Shown here in pieces: positions 17,342 through 26,383 of a stretch of 32,451 bases of DNA (the first letter of the stretch is position 1; every line of letters starts with the position of its first letter). The stretch is from NCBI GenBank assembly GCA_027483805.1, contig JAIXTS010000144.1, forward strand, positions 1 to 32,451, written 5' to 3'. Position numbers and translations under genes: made by a program. The notes beneath the pieces are model-generated. The model was not told the DNA's origin and searched no databases. It saw only the letters and a program-made list of their open reading frames with translations. This DNA comes from Azospirillum sp. Lineage in GTDB: Bacteria; Pseudomonadota; Alphaproteobacteria; Azospirillales; Azospirillaceae.

Positions 17342-18838
17342 TTATGAGAGGTCGATCCAGACACTTTTCAAGTCCGTGTATTTTTCCAGTGCATGCAGGC
17401 TCTTGTCGCGACCAAAGCCGGACTGTTTGAACCCGCCGAACGGCGTGGTGATGTCGCCGGCGTCAAAACAGTTGATCCAGACCGACCCGGCCTTGATGGT
17501 CCGCGCCGCCTTCATCGCGGTGGAAATGTCGCGGGTCCAGATGGCGGATGCCAGGCCATAGATCGTATCATTGGCGATCTTGAACGCCTCTTCCGTGGTC
17601 TTGAAGGTCAGGGTGGACAGGACGGGGCCAAAAATCTCTTCCCGCGCGATGGTCATGGCGCTGTCCACGCCGTCGAACAGGGTCGGCTCGATATAGTAGC
17701 CGCCGCTGTCGGTGCGCGCGGCCGACCCGCCCAGGCGCAGCGACGCCCCTTCGGCCTTGCCCTTGTCGATATAGGACAGGACACGTTCATGCTGTTTGGC
17801 ATCGACCATGGCGCCCATATTGGTGGCGGGATCAAGCGGGTCGCCGGGGGTCCAGCGCCGTGAATGGTGGATCACCCGCTCCAGGAATTCATCCTTGATG
17901 CTTTCATGCACCAGAAGGCGGGAGCCGGCGTTGCACACCTCCCCCTGATTAAAGAAGATGCCGCCCGCCGCATTGGCCGCGGCCTTATCCAGGTCGGCGG
18001 CGTCGGGCATGATGATATGCGGGGTCTTGCCGCCGCATTCCAGCGACACGCGCTTCAGGTTGCTTTCGCCAGAATAGCGCATGAAATATTTGCCGACCTC
18101 GGTGGAGCCGGTAAAGGCCAGCATGTCGACATCCATGTGCCGACCGATGGCCTGACCCGCCGTTTCCCCGAAACCGGGCACGACATTCAGCACGCCCGGC
18201 GGCACGCCCGCCTCCACCGCCAGTTCACCCAGGCGGATGGCAGTCAGCGGCGATTGTTCGGCCGGTTTCAGCACCACGGAATTGCCCGTGGCGAGCGCCG
18301 GCGCCACCTTCCACACCGCCATCATCAGGGGGAAATTCCAGGGGACCACCACCCCGATGACGCCCAGCGGCTCGCGCAGGATCAGCGACATGGCGTCGGG
18401 CCCGCTGGGCCCCACCTGATCATACAGCTTGTCGATCGCCTCCGCGTAATATTGCACGCAGCGCACAGACAGGGGGATGTCGATAGAGCGGCTGTCGCGA
18501 ATGGGTTTGCCCATGTCCAGCGTTTCCAGCAGCGCCAGTTCGTCGGCATGGTCCTCCATCAACCGCGCCAGCTTCAGAAGCACAGCCTTGCGGGCACGGG
18601 GATGCTGGTCCCGCCAGACACCGGATTCGAAGGTGCGGCGGGCGGCCGCGACGGCGCGGTTTACATCCTCGGCATCACATTCGGCGACCTGGGTCAGCAC
18701 CCGGCCGTCGCGCGGGCTGATATTGGCGAAGCTTTTTCCGCTGGCGGCGGGCACATAGGCACCGTCGATAAAGGCCTGGGTGCGGAATTGCAGCCGGGCG
18801 GCGCGGTCCTGCCAGTTCGTAGCGGCGATGGCGTCCAT
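17342..18838 (-). CDS. NAD(P)-dependent aldehyde dehydrogenase (PuuC-like)
   Basis: ORF 17342..18976; likely start MDAIAATNWQDRAARLQF at 18838 (498 aa). VVPWNFPLMMAVWKVAPALATGNSVVLKPAEQSPLTA, FTGSTEVGK, LECGGKTPHII, FFNQGEVCNAGSRLLV (catalytic Cys), EEIFGPVLS. Confidence 0.92.
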   Translation of the reverse strand: MDAIAATNWQDRAARLQFRTQAFIDGAYVPAASGKSFANISPRDGRVLTQVAECDAEDVNRAVAAARRTFESGVWRDQHPRARKAVLLKLARLMEDHADELALLETLDMGKPIRDSRSIDIPLSVRCVQYYAEAIDKLYDQVGPSGPDAMSLILREPLGVIGVVVPWNFPLMMAVWKVAPALATGNSVVLKPAEQSPLTAIRLGELAVEAGVPPGVLNVVPGFGETAGQAIGRHMDVDMLAFTGSTEVGKYFMRYSGESNLKRVSLECGGKTPHIIMPDAADLDKAAANAAGGIFFNQGEVCNAGSRLLVHESIKDEFLERVIHHSRRWTPGDPLDPATNMGAMVDAKQHERVLSYIDKGKAEGASLRLGGSAARTDSGGYYIEPTLFDGVDSAMTIAREEIFGPVLSTLTFKTTEEAFKIANDTIYGLASAIWTRDISTAMKAARTIKAGSVWINCFDAGDITTPFGGFKQSGFGRDKSLHALEKYTDLKSVWIDLS

Positions 18839-18933
18839 ACTAGGGGCTCTCCCATTATGGCGGGCGCGCCCGCCTGTCGGGTGAGAGAGTGCCCGGTGGC
18901 AGCGACCGCGGCAACCCCCGACATTGGAAAGAC

Positions 18934-19362
18934 TCAGGGAACCCAGCCTGGAAGGGCCGCCGCCTGACGCAGCCATTGCACCATTCTGGCCTCGTCCAGC
19001 CCATCTTTTTCATAGATGTCGATCCAGCGCGCCTCCCCGCTGCGCGGTGTGCCACCCGGCGGCATGGGATCTAAAGACAGACCATCAAAGAAGGTGACCT
19101 TCACATACCGGGTGAGCACATGGAAGGACAGGAACCAGCCTTTGCCTTCCATGCCATAGAAGGGGGAATTCCAGCGCACAGCCTTGCGCACATCGGGAAG
19201 GGTGGTGACGATCAAGGTGTCCAACTGCCGTCCCAGATTGCTTTTCCAGCCCGGCATGGCGGCGATATAGGCCTGAACGGGAACATCGCCGTCTGCCTTG
19301 GCGATCTGCGGATTGCCACCGGACAAAAGCACGGTTCCCGTCTTCGGGTCCTTGGTCAGCAT
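18934..19362 (-). CDS. DUF1801 domain-containing protein
   Basis: 142 aa; VRKAVRWNSPFYGMEGKGWFLSFHVLTRYVKVTFFDGLSLDPMPPGGTPRSGEARWIDIYE is DUF1801-like. Confidence 0.8.
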   Translation of the reverse strand: MLTKDPKTGTVLLSGGNPQIAKADGDVPVQAYIAAMPGWKSNLGRQLDTLIVTTLPDVRKAVRWNSPFYGMEGKGWFLSFHVLTRYVKVTFFDGLSLDPMPPGGTPRSGEARWIDIYEKDGLDEARMVQWLRQAAALPGWVP

Positions 19363-19514
19363 GGCGCTACCCTTGTTTCCAGATCGGCGTCAGTTTAGCG
19401 GAGATACCTCGTCGCGGACAGGGCGATTGTCACCGGCACATCTTGGCAATTGCGTCAGCAATATTGACGTGTTCCGATCATGCTCCCGATATCATCCCAC
19501 CGGACGCCCGCCCC

Positions 19515-20390
19515 ATGCGCCCCGCCCATATCGCCCTCGCCTTTCTGGTCGCCGTGATCTGGGGGGCCAATTTTGTGGTGATCAAGCTGGCGCTGACCGG
19601 CTTTCCGCCGATTCTGCTCACGGCACTGCGCTTCACGCTGGCCTGTCTGCCGGTCCTGTTCATCCCGCGCCCGGCGGGCATCGGGTTCAAACAGCTGGCT
19701 TTGGTGTCCACCTTCCTGTTCACCGGGCATTACATCTTTCTGTTCGTGGGCATGGACCAGGGCATGGCGCCGGGTCTGGCCTCCATCGTGCTGCAATGCC
19801 AGGCTTTCCTGACCATGCTGTTTGCCGCCGGCATGCTGGGGGAGCGACCCAAGGCACAGCAGTTGGCCGGCGCCGGCGTGGCGGCGGCAGGGCTGGTGGT
19901 GACGGGCAGCACGGTGGGGCTGGACGTCACCTGGATCGGCTTTATCCTGACGCTGCTGGCGGCGGCCAGCTGGGCCATGGGCAATGTGCTGATGCGCCGG
20001 CTGCCGCCAACGCCGACCCTGCCGCTGATGGTCTGGCTGTCCACGGTGCCGCCCCTGCCCGTCTTCGCGCTGTCGCTGCTGGTGGAGGGGCCGGACCGGG
20101 TCTGGGCGGCATTGACGGGTTTTGGCTGGACCGCTGGTCTCTCGCTGCTCTACATCGTCTGCCTGTCGACCCTGGTGGCGTTTGGCATCTGGGGCATGCT
20201 GCTGCGGGAATATAAGGCCGGCGTGGTGGCGCCCTTCTCCCTCCTGGTCCCCGTCACGGGCACCGTCGCGGCCCATCTGGCCTTTGGGGAGACGTTCGGA
20301 CCCCTGCGCCTGCTGGGCATGGCCCTGCTGTTTGCCGGTATCGTGATCACCATCCTGCCTTTGCGCCGGCGACAGGCGGCTGTCGTGTGA
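19515..20390 (+). CDS. EamA/DMT-family transporter
   Basis: Start ATG 19515 (MRPAHIALAFLVAVIWGANFVVIKLALTGFPPILLTALRF); two EamA repeats, about 10 hydrophobic segments. Confidence 0.9.
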   Translation: MRPAHIALAFLVAVIWGANFVVIKLALTGFPPILLTALRFTLACLPVLFIPRPAGIGFKQLALVSTFLFTGHYIFLFVGMDQGMAPGLASIVLQCQAFLTMLFAAGMLGERPKAQQLAGAGVAAAGLVVTGSTVGLDVTWIGFILTLLAAASWAMGNVLMRRLPPTPTLPLMVWLSTVPPLPVFALSLLVEGPDRVWAALTGFGWTAGLSLLYIVCLSTLVAFGIWGMLLREYKAGVVAPFSLLVPVTGTVAAHLAFGETFGPLRLLGMALLFAGIVITILPLRRRQAAVV

Positions 20391-20732
20391 TCACTCCGTG
20401 ACCGTCACCTTGGCCCGCATCTTGGGGTGGATACGGCACTGGATGGTGAATTCGCCGGGCACAGCAAAGGTTACCGGCGTCTCTGTCCCCGGCTCCTGCA
20501 GCCCGATGTCGAAAATGCTTTCCTGCGCCGGGGAATAGACATTGTGGCCAAACGGGTCGTCGTTCCGGAAGATGACCTGTTCACCCACCTTGATCGTGAC
20601 CGTGCGGGGGGCAAAGGAGATATCGCGCTGGGCGATGATCTTGGGTGCCTGCGCGCCACCGGAACTGGCCAGCGCACCCAGCGCCAGCAAAGGCAGCAGC
20701 AATCGCACCCGTTTCCTGGCGTGGCGTATCAT
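20391..20732 (-). CDS. Exported cupredoxin-domain (plastocyanin-like) protein
   Basis: ORF 20391..20774, start MIRHARKRVRLLLPLLALGALASSGGAQA at 20732. Type-1 Cu motif: FRNDDPFGHNVYSP (His) ... FTIQCRIHPKMRAKVTV (Cys-His-Met). Confidence 0.87.
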   Translation of the reverse strand: MIRHARKRVRLLLPLLALGALASSGGAQAPKIIAQRDISFAPRTVTIKVGEQVIFRNDDPFGHNVYSPAQESIFDIGLQEPGTETPVTFAVPGEFTIQCRIHPKMRAKVTVTE

Positions 20733-20751
20733 CCCCTCCCCCCCGGCCGGT

Positions 20752-21540
20752 TCAGCGTTTGTCCAGAATGGCAATGTCGATCACATCGCCGCCATCGCCG
20801 ATGCGGCCCATCTTCTTCATGCCACCACGCATCACATTCAGGTCATAGAGCACCCCGCCGGCCACGGCGCGGCCATGATAGTCATCCTGGGCGTCGGTGA
20901 AGATATCGACCCCTTCCACGACGGTCCCCGCCGGCATGCCCAGGGAACCGATGGTGCGCAAAACGCCGTCATTGGGCGGGTCCTGCGACACCCAGGCGCC
21001 CGTCGCGCTGTCCACATCGAACAGCTGCGTCTGGGTGGCGCCCGCAAAGGAATTGATATAGGCGCCGGCATAGACGGCGGGCTTCCTGCCAGCATTCACC
21101 TTGTCATTGGGATGATAGGCCAGCGGCTTGTCGACGGCGGTCTGTCCCGTCTCCACATTGACGCGCAGATTCTGGCCATCGGAACCCATGATACGCAAGC
21201 GGTCGGCCTGCGGGTTAAAATCCACCACAACATGGTCGATGGCGGTCAGGGCAACCGACAGCTTTGGCCCCGCCGCCGCGGTGCCGCTTTCCAGGTCGAT
21301 GGTGTAAAGGCTGTTATCGCTGGCCAGGCCATAAAGCTTGCCATTGGCGGGACGCACATCAATGCCCAGCAGTTTGCCCTTCACCCCGGTCACGGGCAGG
21401 ACCTTCACGGTGCCAGGCGATATGTCGGAGAAAAGCAGCAATTCATTGCGCTGGTTCAGCCCGGCGATATCCAGTGCCAGGGACGGCATGGCCATGCCGG
21501 CAAGCGCCAATCCGATGGCGATCGTTGCAACCTTCTTCAT
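20752..21540 (-). CDS. DUF4394 domain-containing exported protein
   Basis: ORF 20752..21567, start MKKVATIAIGLALAGMAMPSLA at 21540; repeated LxGIDVRPANGKLYGL, HVVVDFNPQADRLRIMGSDGQNLRVNVETG, PAVYAGAYINSFAGATQTQLFDVDS typical of DUF4394. Confidence 0.85.
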   Translation of the reverse strand: MKKVATIAIGLALAGMAMPSLALDIAGLNQRNELLLFSDISPGTVKVLPVTGVKGKLLGIDVRPANGKLYGLASDNSLYTIDLESGTAAAGPKLSVALTAIDHVVVDFNPQADRLRIMGSDGQNLRVNVETGQTAVDKPLAYHPNDKVNAGRKPAVYAGAYINSFAGATQTQLFDVDSATGAWVSQDPPNDGVLRTIGSLGMPAGTVVEGVDIFTDAQDDYHGRAVAGGVLYDLNVMRGGMKKMGRIGDGGDVIDIAILDKR

Positions 21541-21637
21541 CAACCCCTCCCCGTCCGCCGGTGGCATCCACTCAGCTGTGCGAGAAGAGAGGGTATGTCA
21601 AATGCGCGGCCTGTCATTAGTCCTTTCGAACAGGCCA

Positions 21638-22045
21638 TCAAATCTTGATATTGAAGATGGAGCAGATCTTCTGCCGCAGCTGCAGGGGAGAGAAAGGCTT
21701 GATGATATAGCCGTCCACCTTGTTGGCCCGGGCCGCTTGCACAAAATCTGCCGTCTGATTGCCGGTCAGCATCAGGAACGGCATGTTTTCCCAGGTCTTG
21801 CGCACATGCTGAAGCAATTGCAGCCCCGTGACATTGGGCATGTTCCAGTCGGAAATGATCAGGTCATAGCGCAGTTCGCTGTCCTCCAGCGCCTCAATTG
21901 CGGCCTTGCCATCGGGCACGATATGGATGTGCTGCACGCCCAGCTGCACCAGAACCTGCCGCGCCAGACGCTGGGCGAAGGCATTATCCTCCACCAGAAG
22001 GACATTCAGCTTCTCGAACCCCGGAATATGGTCACGTGTCAGCAT
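21638..22045 (-). CDS. CheY-like single-domain response regulator
   Basis: Start MLTRDHIPGFEKLNVLLVEDN at 22045; phosphoacceptor LIISDWNMP, conserved Lys YIIKPFS; no output domain. Confidence 0.9.
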   Translation of the reverse strand: MLTRDHIPGFEKLNVLLVEDNAFAQRLARQVLVQLGVQHIHIVPDGKAAIEALEDSELRYDLIISDWNMPNVTGLQLLQHVRKTWENMPFLMLTGNQTADFVQAARANKVDGYIIKPFSPLQLRQKICSIFNIKI

Positions 22046-22058
22046 GGGTTGGGTCTTT

Positions 22059-22451
22059 TCAACGGGCGACAAGCAGGGTGACCCGGTTGGCCAGATCACG
22101 CGGGGAGAAGGGTTTCACCAGATAGGCATCGACGGCATTGGCCTTTGCATTGGTCACGAAGTCAACGCCGGCATGGGCCGTCAGCATCAGGAAGGGCGTG
22201 TGGCGCCATACGGCACGCACATGGCGCAGCAGGTCCAGCCCCGTGGCGCCCGGCATGTTCCAGTCGGAAATGACCAGATGGTAGGGTTTGGCTTCCGGCG
22301 TCACCGCTGCAATGGCCTCCGCACCGTCGCGATGGGCGGTTACCGTGCCAACGCCAAGCTGCCGCAGCACACCCTGCACCAGACGGGCCTCGAATGGATT
22401 ATCCTCGGCCAGAAGGACGCGCAGCCCGGCAGCATCACGCAGCGGGGTCAT
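22059..22451 (-). CDS. CheY-like single-domain response regulator (paralogue of the adjacent gene)
   Basis: 130 aa; LRVLLAEDN, LVISDWNMPGATGLDLL, AYLVKPFSPRDL; its start overlaps the stop of the hybrid kinase gene by 4 nt. Confidence 0.9.
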   Translation of the reverse strand: MTPLRDAAGLRVLLAEDNPFEARLVQGVLRQLGVGTVTAHRDGAEAIAAVTPEAKPYHLVISDWNMPGATGLDLLRHVRAVWRHTPFLMLTAHAGVDFVTNAKANAVDAYLVKPFSPRDLANRVTLLVAR

Positions 22452-24802
22452 GGCTCCACCCCCGTCATCGCCGCATCGAACATGGCGCGCCTTTCGCGCA
22501 ACCAGACCAAGCCCTCGTCCAGGTCAAGGCGCAGTTGCGACAGCAAGGGTGTCAGCGCCGCCGAATCGCCGTGATGCCCGGCTGCTTCCACCGCGGCGGC
22601 GGTGCGGTAAACCTGGGCCAGACCCAGACTGCCAGCGGCCGATTTCAGGGAATGCGCCACCTCCCCCACCGGCTGCGGCTCTGGCGTTCGGTCGGCGGGG
22701 AACAGCTCGGGCTCCACCTCCGGCAGGATGGACAGAAACGTATCGATCAGGTCCAGCGCCATGTCCGGCCCCATACTGTCGGCCATTTCCGCCAGCATAT
22801 CGGGCACGAACGGTTCGGTGCCGGTCAGAAGCGCTCCGGCGGTGGCCCCGGCCTCCATCATTTCATCATCGCTCGACGCTGTCTGCCCCGCCCCGTCGGG
22901 GACCAGGCGGTGGATCACCTTGAACAGGTTGGCGGGATCAATGGGTTTGGAGACATAGGCGTTCATGCCGGCATCCAGACAGCGCTGCACACCATTGCCA
23001 CCTACACTGGCCGTCGCCGCCACGATCAGCACGCCGGCGGCGGGTCCCGACAGGGCCCGAATGGTCCGTGTGGCGGTCATGCCGTCCATGCGCGGCATAT
23101 GCACATCCATCAGCACCAGGTCCAATGGCGGATCGGCATCACGCACCATGGCCACCGCCATCTCCCCATCCTCGGCAAACAGCACCCTATGGCCATGTTC
23201 GGCCAGGGCGCCGGCCAGGACCTTGCGGTTAATGGCATTATCATCGGCCACCAGGATGCGCAGCGGTCGTACCGCATGCTCCGCATAATCGCCGGTGGCA
23301 TCGGCCGTGACCGCGCTGCCCTCGACCAGCGGGATTTCAAACCAGAAGGTGCTGCCCGCACCCTGGGCACTGTCCACGCCGATGGTGCCGCCCATGGCCT
23401 CCACCAGCTTCTTGCAGATGGCCAGCCCCAGACCGGTGCCCCCGAAACGCCGTGTGATGGAACTGTCGGCCTGGACAAAGCTGCCGAACAGCTTGGCGCG
23501 GGCTGCCTCCGATATGCCGATGCCGGTGTCGGCCACCTCTACCCGCAGCCGGGCGCCGTCGGCACAGGGGGCCGCACGCAAGGTGACGCCGCCGCTTTCC
23601 GTGAACTTGATGGCATTGCCCACCAGGTTCAGCATGATCTGGCGCAACCGGTTGGGGTCGCCCTTCAGATAGGCGGGCAGGGCCGCGTCCACCTCTTCAC
23701 GCAGCCAAAGGTCCTTTTCCTCCGCCCGGTTGCGCATCAGCATCGTGGTGCCCGCCATCAGCGATACCAGCTCGAAATCCAATATCTCGATATCGGCCTT
23801 CCCCGCCTCCAGCTTGGAGAAATCCAGGATATCGTTCAGGATTCGCAGCAGCGACTGACCCGATTGCAGCACCGTGGTCGCCAGCCTTGCCTGTTCGTCA
23901 TTCAGGCCGGACCGCAACAGCAGGCGTGTCAGCCCCAGCACCCCGTTCATGGGCGTGCGGATTTCATGGCTCATCATGGCCAGGAATTCGGATTTGGCGC
24001 GGGTGGCGGCCTCGGCCTTTTCCTGGGCCTCACGCACCACCTCCATGGCGCCCTTAAACACGCCCAGCGCGCCAGCGACACTGCCGATCTCGTCCCGGCG
24101 GGATGTGTGCGGCACCGCCACATCCATATTTCCGCCCGCCAGTTGGATGGTCGTGCGGGTCAGCCGGTTCAACGGCGTCACGATATTGCGGATCAGCGCG
24201 ATGGTGATGCCGACCACCAGCGTGAACAGGGCGGCGATCAGCAGGGTGGTTTGGTCGGCAGCCTTCCGGATCGTCTCCTCCGCCGACAGCCGGAAACGGT
24301 ACCCGTCCTCCGCCGCCATCTGGGTGACGATTTCCAGATTGGTGATGATGCCGGCCCCCAGCTTCTCCATGCCCACCATGGCGAGTGCATGGTCGGGAGA
24401 GCTTCCCGGCATATCCATCAATTGCCGGACCGCCGCCAGCCAGGCGGCGTTCTGTTCGCGGATACGGGCGGTATAGGTGCGGATTTCCGGGTTCAGGCCG
24501 CGTTCCTCCGCTACGGCCAGGCTGGCCAGGAAATCCTCGGCATTGATCTGCACATCCTCGCGGAAATTTTCCGGCAGCCCATGGGTGGATTTCAGCGCCC
24601 GATCTACCATCAGGTCCAGCATGACAAAGTTCGTCTGGGCCAGCCGGGCATAGTTGATGGCCTGCAGGGGCTGGTCATACATGCGGATCACCAGGTCGCC
24701 CGTGGAGCGCACGACCAGCACCGCCACCACGCCGATGGTCACGGCCGCCAGCACGGCCACCGCGAACGCCGCCGCCAGTTTGAAGCGGATGGTCCTGAAC
24801 AT
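22448..24802 (-). CDS. Membrane hybrid histidine kinase (TM, HAMP, HisKA, HATPase, REC, HPt)
   Basis: 784 aa; N-terminal TM, TM/HAMP (ITIALIRNIVTPLNRLTRTTIQLAGGNMDV), MMSHEIRTPMNGVLGL, NLVGNAIKFTESGG, FGGTGLGLAICKKLVEAMGG, REC (LVLMDVHMPRMDGMTA, VSKPID), HPt (AHSLKSAAGSLGL). Confidence 0.95.
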   Translation of the reverse strand: MFRTIRFKLAAAFAVAVLAAVTIGVVAVLVVRSTGDLVIRMYDQPLQAINYARLAQTNFVMLDLMVDRALKSTHGLPENFREDVQINAEDFLASLAVAEERGLNPEIRTYTARIREQNAAWLAAVRQLMDMPGSSPDHALAMVGMEKLGAGIITNLEIVTQMAAEDGYRFRLSAEETIRKAADQTTLLIAALFTLVVGITIALIRNIVTPLNRLTRTTIQLAGGNMDVAVPHTSRRDEIGSVAGALGVFKGAMEVVREAQEKAEAATRAKSEFLAMMSHEIRTPMNGVLGLTRLLLRSGLNDEQARLATTVLQSGQSLLRILNDILDFSKLEAGKADIEILDFELVSLMAGTTMLMRNRAEEKDLWLREEVDAALPAYLKGDPNRLRQIMLNLVGNAIKFTESGGVTLRAAPCADGARLRVEVADTGIGISEAARAKLFGSFVQADSSITRRFGGTGLGLAICKKLVEAMGGTIGVDSAQGAGSTFWFEIPLVEGSAVTADATGDYAEHAVRPLRILVADDNAINRKVLAGALAEHGHRVLFAEDGEMAVAMVRDADPPLDLVLMDVHMPRMDGMTATRTIRALSGPAAGVLIVAATASVGGNGVQRCLDAGMNAYVSKPIDPANLFKVIHRLVPDGAGQTASSDDEMMEAGATAGALLTGTEPFVPDMLAEMADSMGPDMALDLIDTFLSILPEVEPELFPADRTPEPQPVGEVAHSLKSAAGSLGLAQVYRTAAAVEAAGHHGDSAALTPLLSQLRLDLDEGLVWLRERRAMFDAAMTGVEP

Positions 24803-24951
24803 GCCCTGCGGCCCCGTCGCAACAATGCTGCTCCTTTATGCGCGCAAGGCTTGGGTCGGGGCAAGAACCCGCACGATGCCCGCATGGATACAATTGTTTC
24901 AAACCACCCCGGCGCCCAGCCGCCTTGACAGCACGGGCGCCCCCTGCTGCC

Positions 24952-26361
24952 ATGCCCCTCCTCCTTCACCCCGATGGGAACGCCCCCGGAATGACCAGCA
25001 GCCCCGATCTGTTCCGCGAAATCGAGATATTCCGGCAGCAGTATCCTTCCATCACGGCCGTCGATGTGCTGCTGCCCGATCTGTGCGGGGTGTTCCGGGG
25101 CAAACGGGTGCCGGTCGACGAATTGTCAAAGGTCTGGAAGGACGGGGTGGCCTTCCCCGGCTGCACCTTCGCCGTCGACATCACCGGTGACACGGTGGAG
25201 GAGACGGGCATGTCGGTGGAAAAGGGGGTGCCCGACCGCCTCTGCCGCCCCGTGACCGGCACGCTGACGCCCGTGCCTTGGGCTGCCAGGCCGCTGGGCC
25301 AGGTCATGCTGTCCATGCGCGACGGCGACGGCTCCGCCTTCCCCTATGCGCCGCGCGCATTGGTGGAAAACCTGCTGGCGGAACTGTCGCGCAGGGGCCT
25401 GACGCCGATGGTGGCCATCGAACTGGAATTTTATCTGTTTGACCGGGACCGCGCCGCTGACGCGCCGCCCAGCCCGCCGGTATCCAAGCGCAGCGGCCTG
25501 CCCCAGAACCGGACCCAGGTCTATGGCCTGACGGAACTGGAGGAGTTCGAAGAGGTTCTGGACGAGATCACGGCCGCGGCCCAGGCTCAGGGCATCCCGG
25601 CCGGCACCGCCATCGCCGAATATGGGCCGGGACAATATGAGATCACCCTGTCCCACCGTGCGGACGGCCTGCGCGCCGCCGATGATGCGGTCCTGTTCAA
25701 GCGCGCGGTCCGCGGCGTGGCGCACCGCCACGGGTACGAGGCCAGTTTCATGGCCAAGCCCTATACCGATCAGGCCAGCAGCGGCATGCATATCCATATG
25801 AGCGTGCTGGACAAGCAGGGCCGCAACATTTTTGCGGCCGAGGCGCCGGAAGGGTCGGAATTGCTGCGCCACGCCATTGGCGGCATGGCGGAAACCATGC
25901 CCGCCTGCATGGCCCTGGCCGCCCCCGGTGCTAACAGCTGGCGCCGGTTCCAGACGGGCTCCTATGCGCCGACCGTGATCGCCTGGGGCGTGAATAACCG
26001 CACGGCCCCGTTGCGTATTCCCGCCGGCGGTCCGGAAAGCCGGCGGGTCGAGTACCGCATCGCCGGGGCCGACGCGAACCCGTATTTGGTACTGGCCGGC
26101 ATGCTGGCGGGTCTTCTGCACGGGCTGGACGGCAAAATCGATCCCGGTCCGGCGCTGGAAGGCAATGCGTATGAGGCCGACGCCCCCCAGCTGCCCGATG
26201 AATGGGGCGCGGCCCTGGACCTGTTCCAGGGATCGGCCGTGCTGCGCCACTGGCTGGGCGCGGCGTTCGTGGATACCTATGCCATCACCAAACGGGCCGA
26301 GCGCGCCAAGTTCAACCAGCGTGTCACGCCGCTGGAATGGGAATGGTATCTGCGGGGGTGA
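24952..26361 (+). CDS. Glutamine synthetase family protein (GlnA-III / gamma-glutamylpolyamine synthetase-like)
   Basis: ORF 24838..26361; start ATG 24952 or 24991. VAIELEFYLFDRD, IAEYGPGQYEITLSHR, ASFMAKPYTDQASSGMHIHMSVLD, NNRTAPLRIP, SRRVEYRIAGADANPYLVLAGMLAGLLHGL. Confidence 0.9.
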   Translation: MPLLLHPDGNAPGMTSSPDLFREIEIFRQQYPSITAVDVLLPDLCGVFRGKRVPVDELSKVWKDGVAFPGCTFAVDITGDTVEETGMSVEKGVPDRLCRPVTGTLTPVPWAARPLGQVMLSMRDGDGSAFPYAPRALVENLLAELSRRGLTPMVAIELEFYLFDRDRAADAPPSPPVSKRSGLPQNRTQVYGLTELEEFEEVLDEITAAAQAQGIPAGTAIAEYGPGQYEITLSHRADGLRAADDAVLFKRAVRGVAHRHGYEASFMAKPYTDQASSGMHIHMSVLDKQGRNIFAAEAPEGSELLRHAIGGMAETMPACMALAAPGANSWRRFQTGSYAPTVIAWGVNNRTAPLRIPAGGPESRRVEYRIAGADANPYLVLAGMLAGLLHGLDGKIDPGPALEGNAYEADAPQLPDEWGAALDLFQGSAVLRHWLGAAFVDTYAITKRAERAKFNQRVTPLEWEWYLRG

Positions 26362-26383
26362 AGAGGACGGAAGCCCAGCCGTA

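Noticed and set aside
19440-19514. Nested short inverted repeats (ATTGC-GTCA-GCAAT and CGTCA-N7-TGACG) between DUF1801 and EamA genes
   Set aside because: Arms of only 5 nt are expected by chance; too weak to call an operator.
22394-24928. Plus-strand ORF of 844 aa
   Set aside because: Antisense to the hybrid histidine kinase; the kinase frame carries all conserved motifs.
17342-26361. Putrescine utilisation (Puu) pathway inferred from PuuC-like dehydrogenase plus PuuA-like ligase
   Set aside because: The two genes are ~6 kb apart, on opposite strands and separated by unrelated genes; PuuB/PuuD/PuuR are not visible, so a pathway is not supported.
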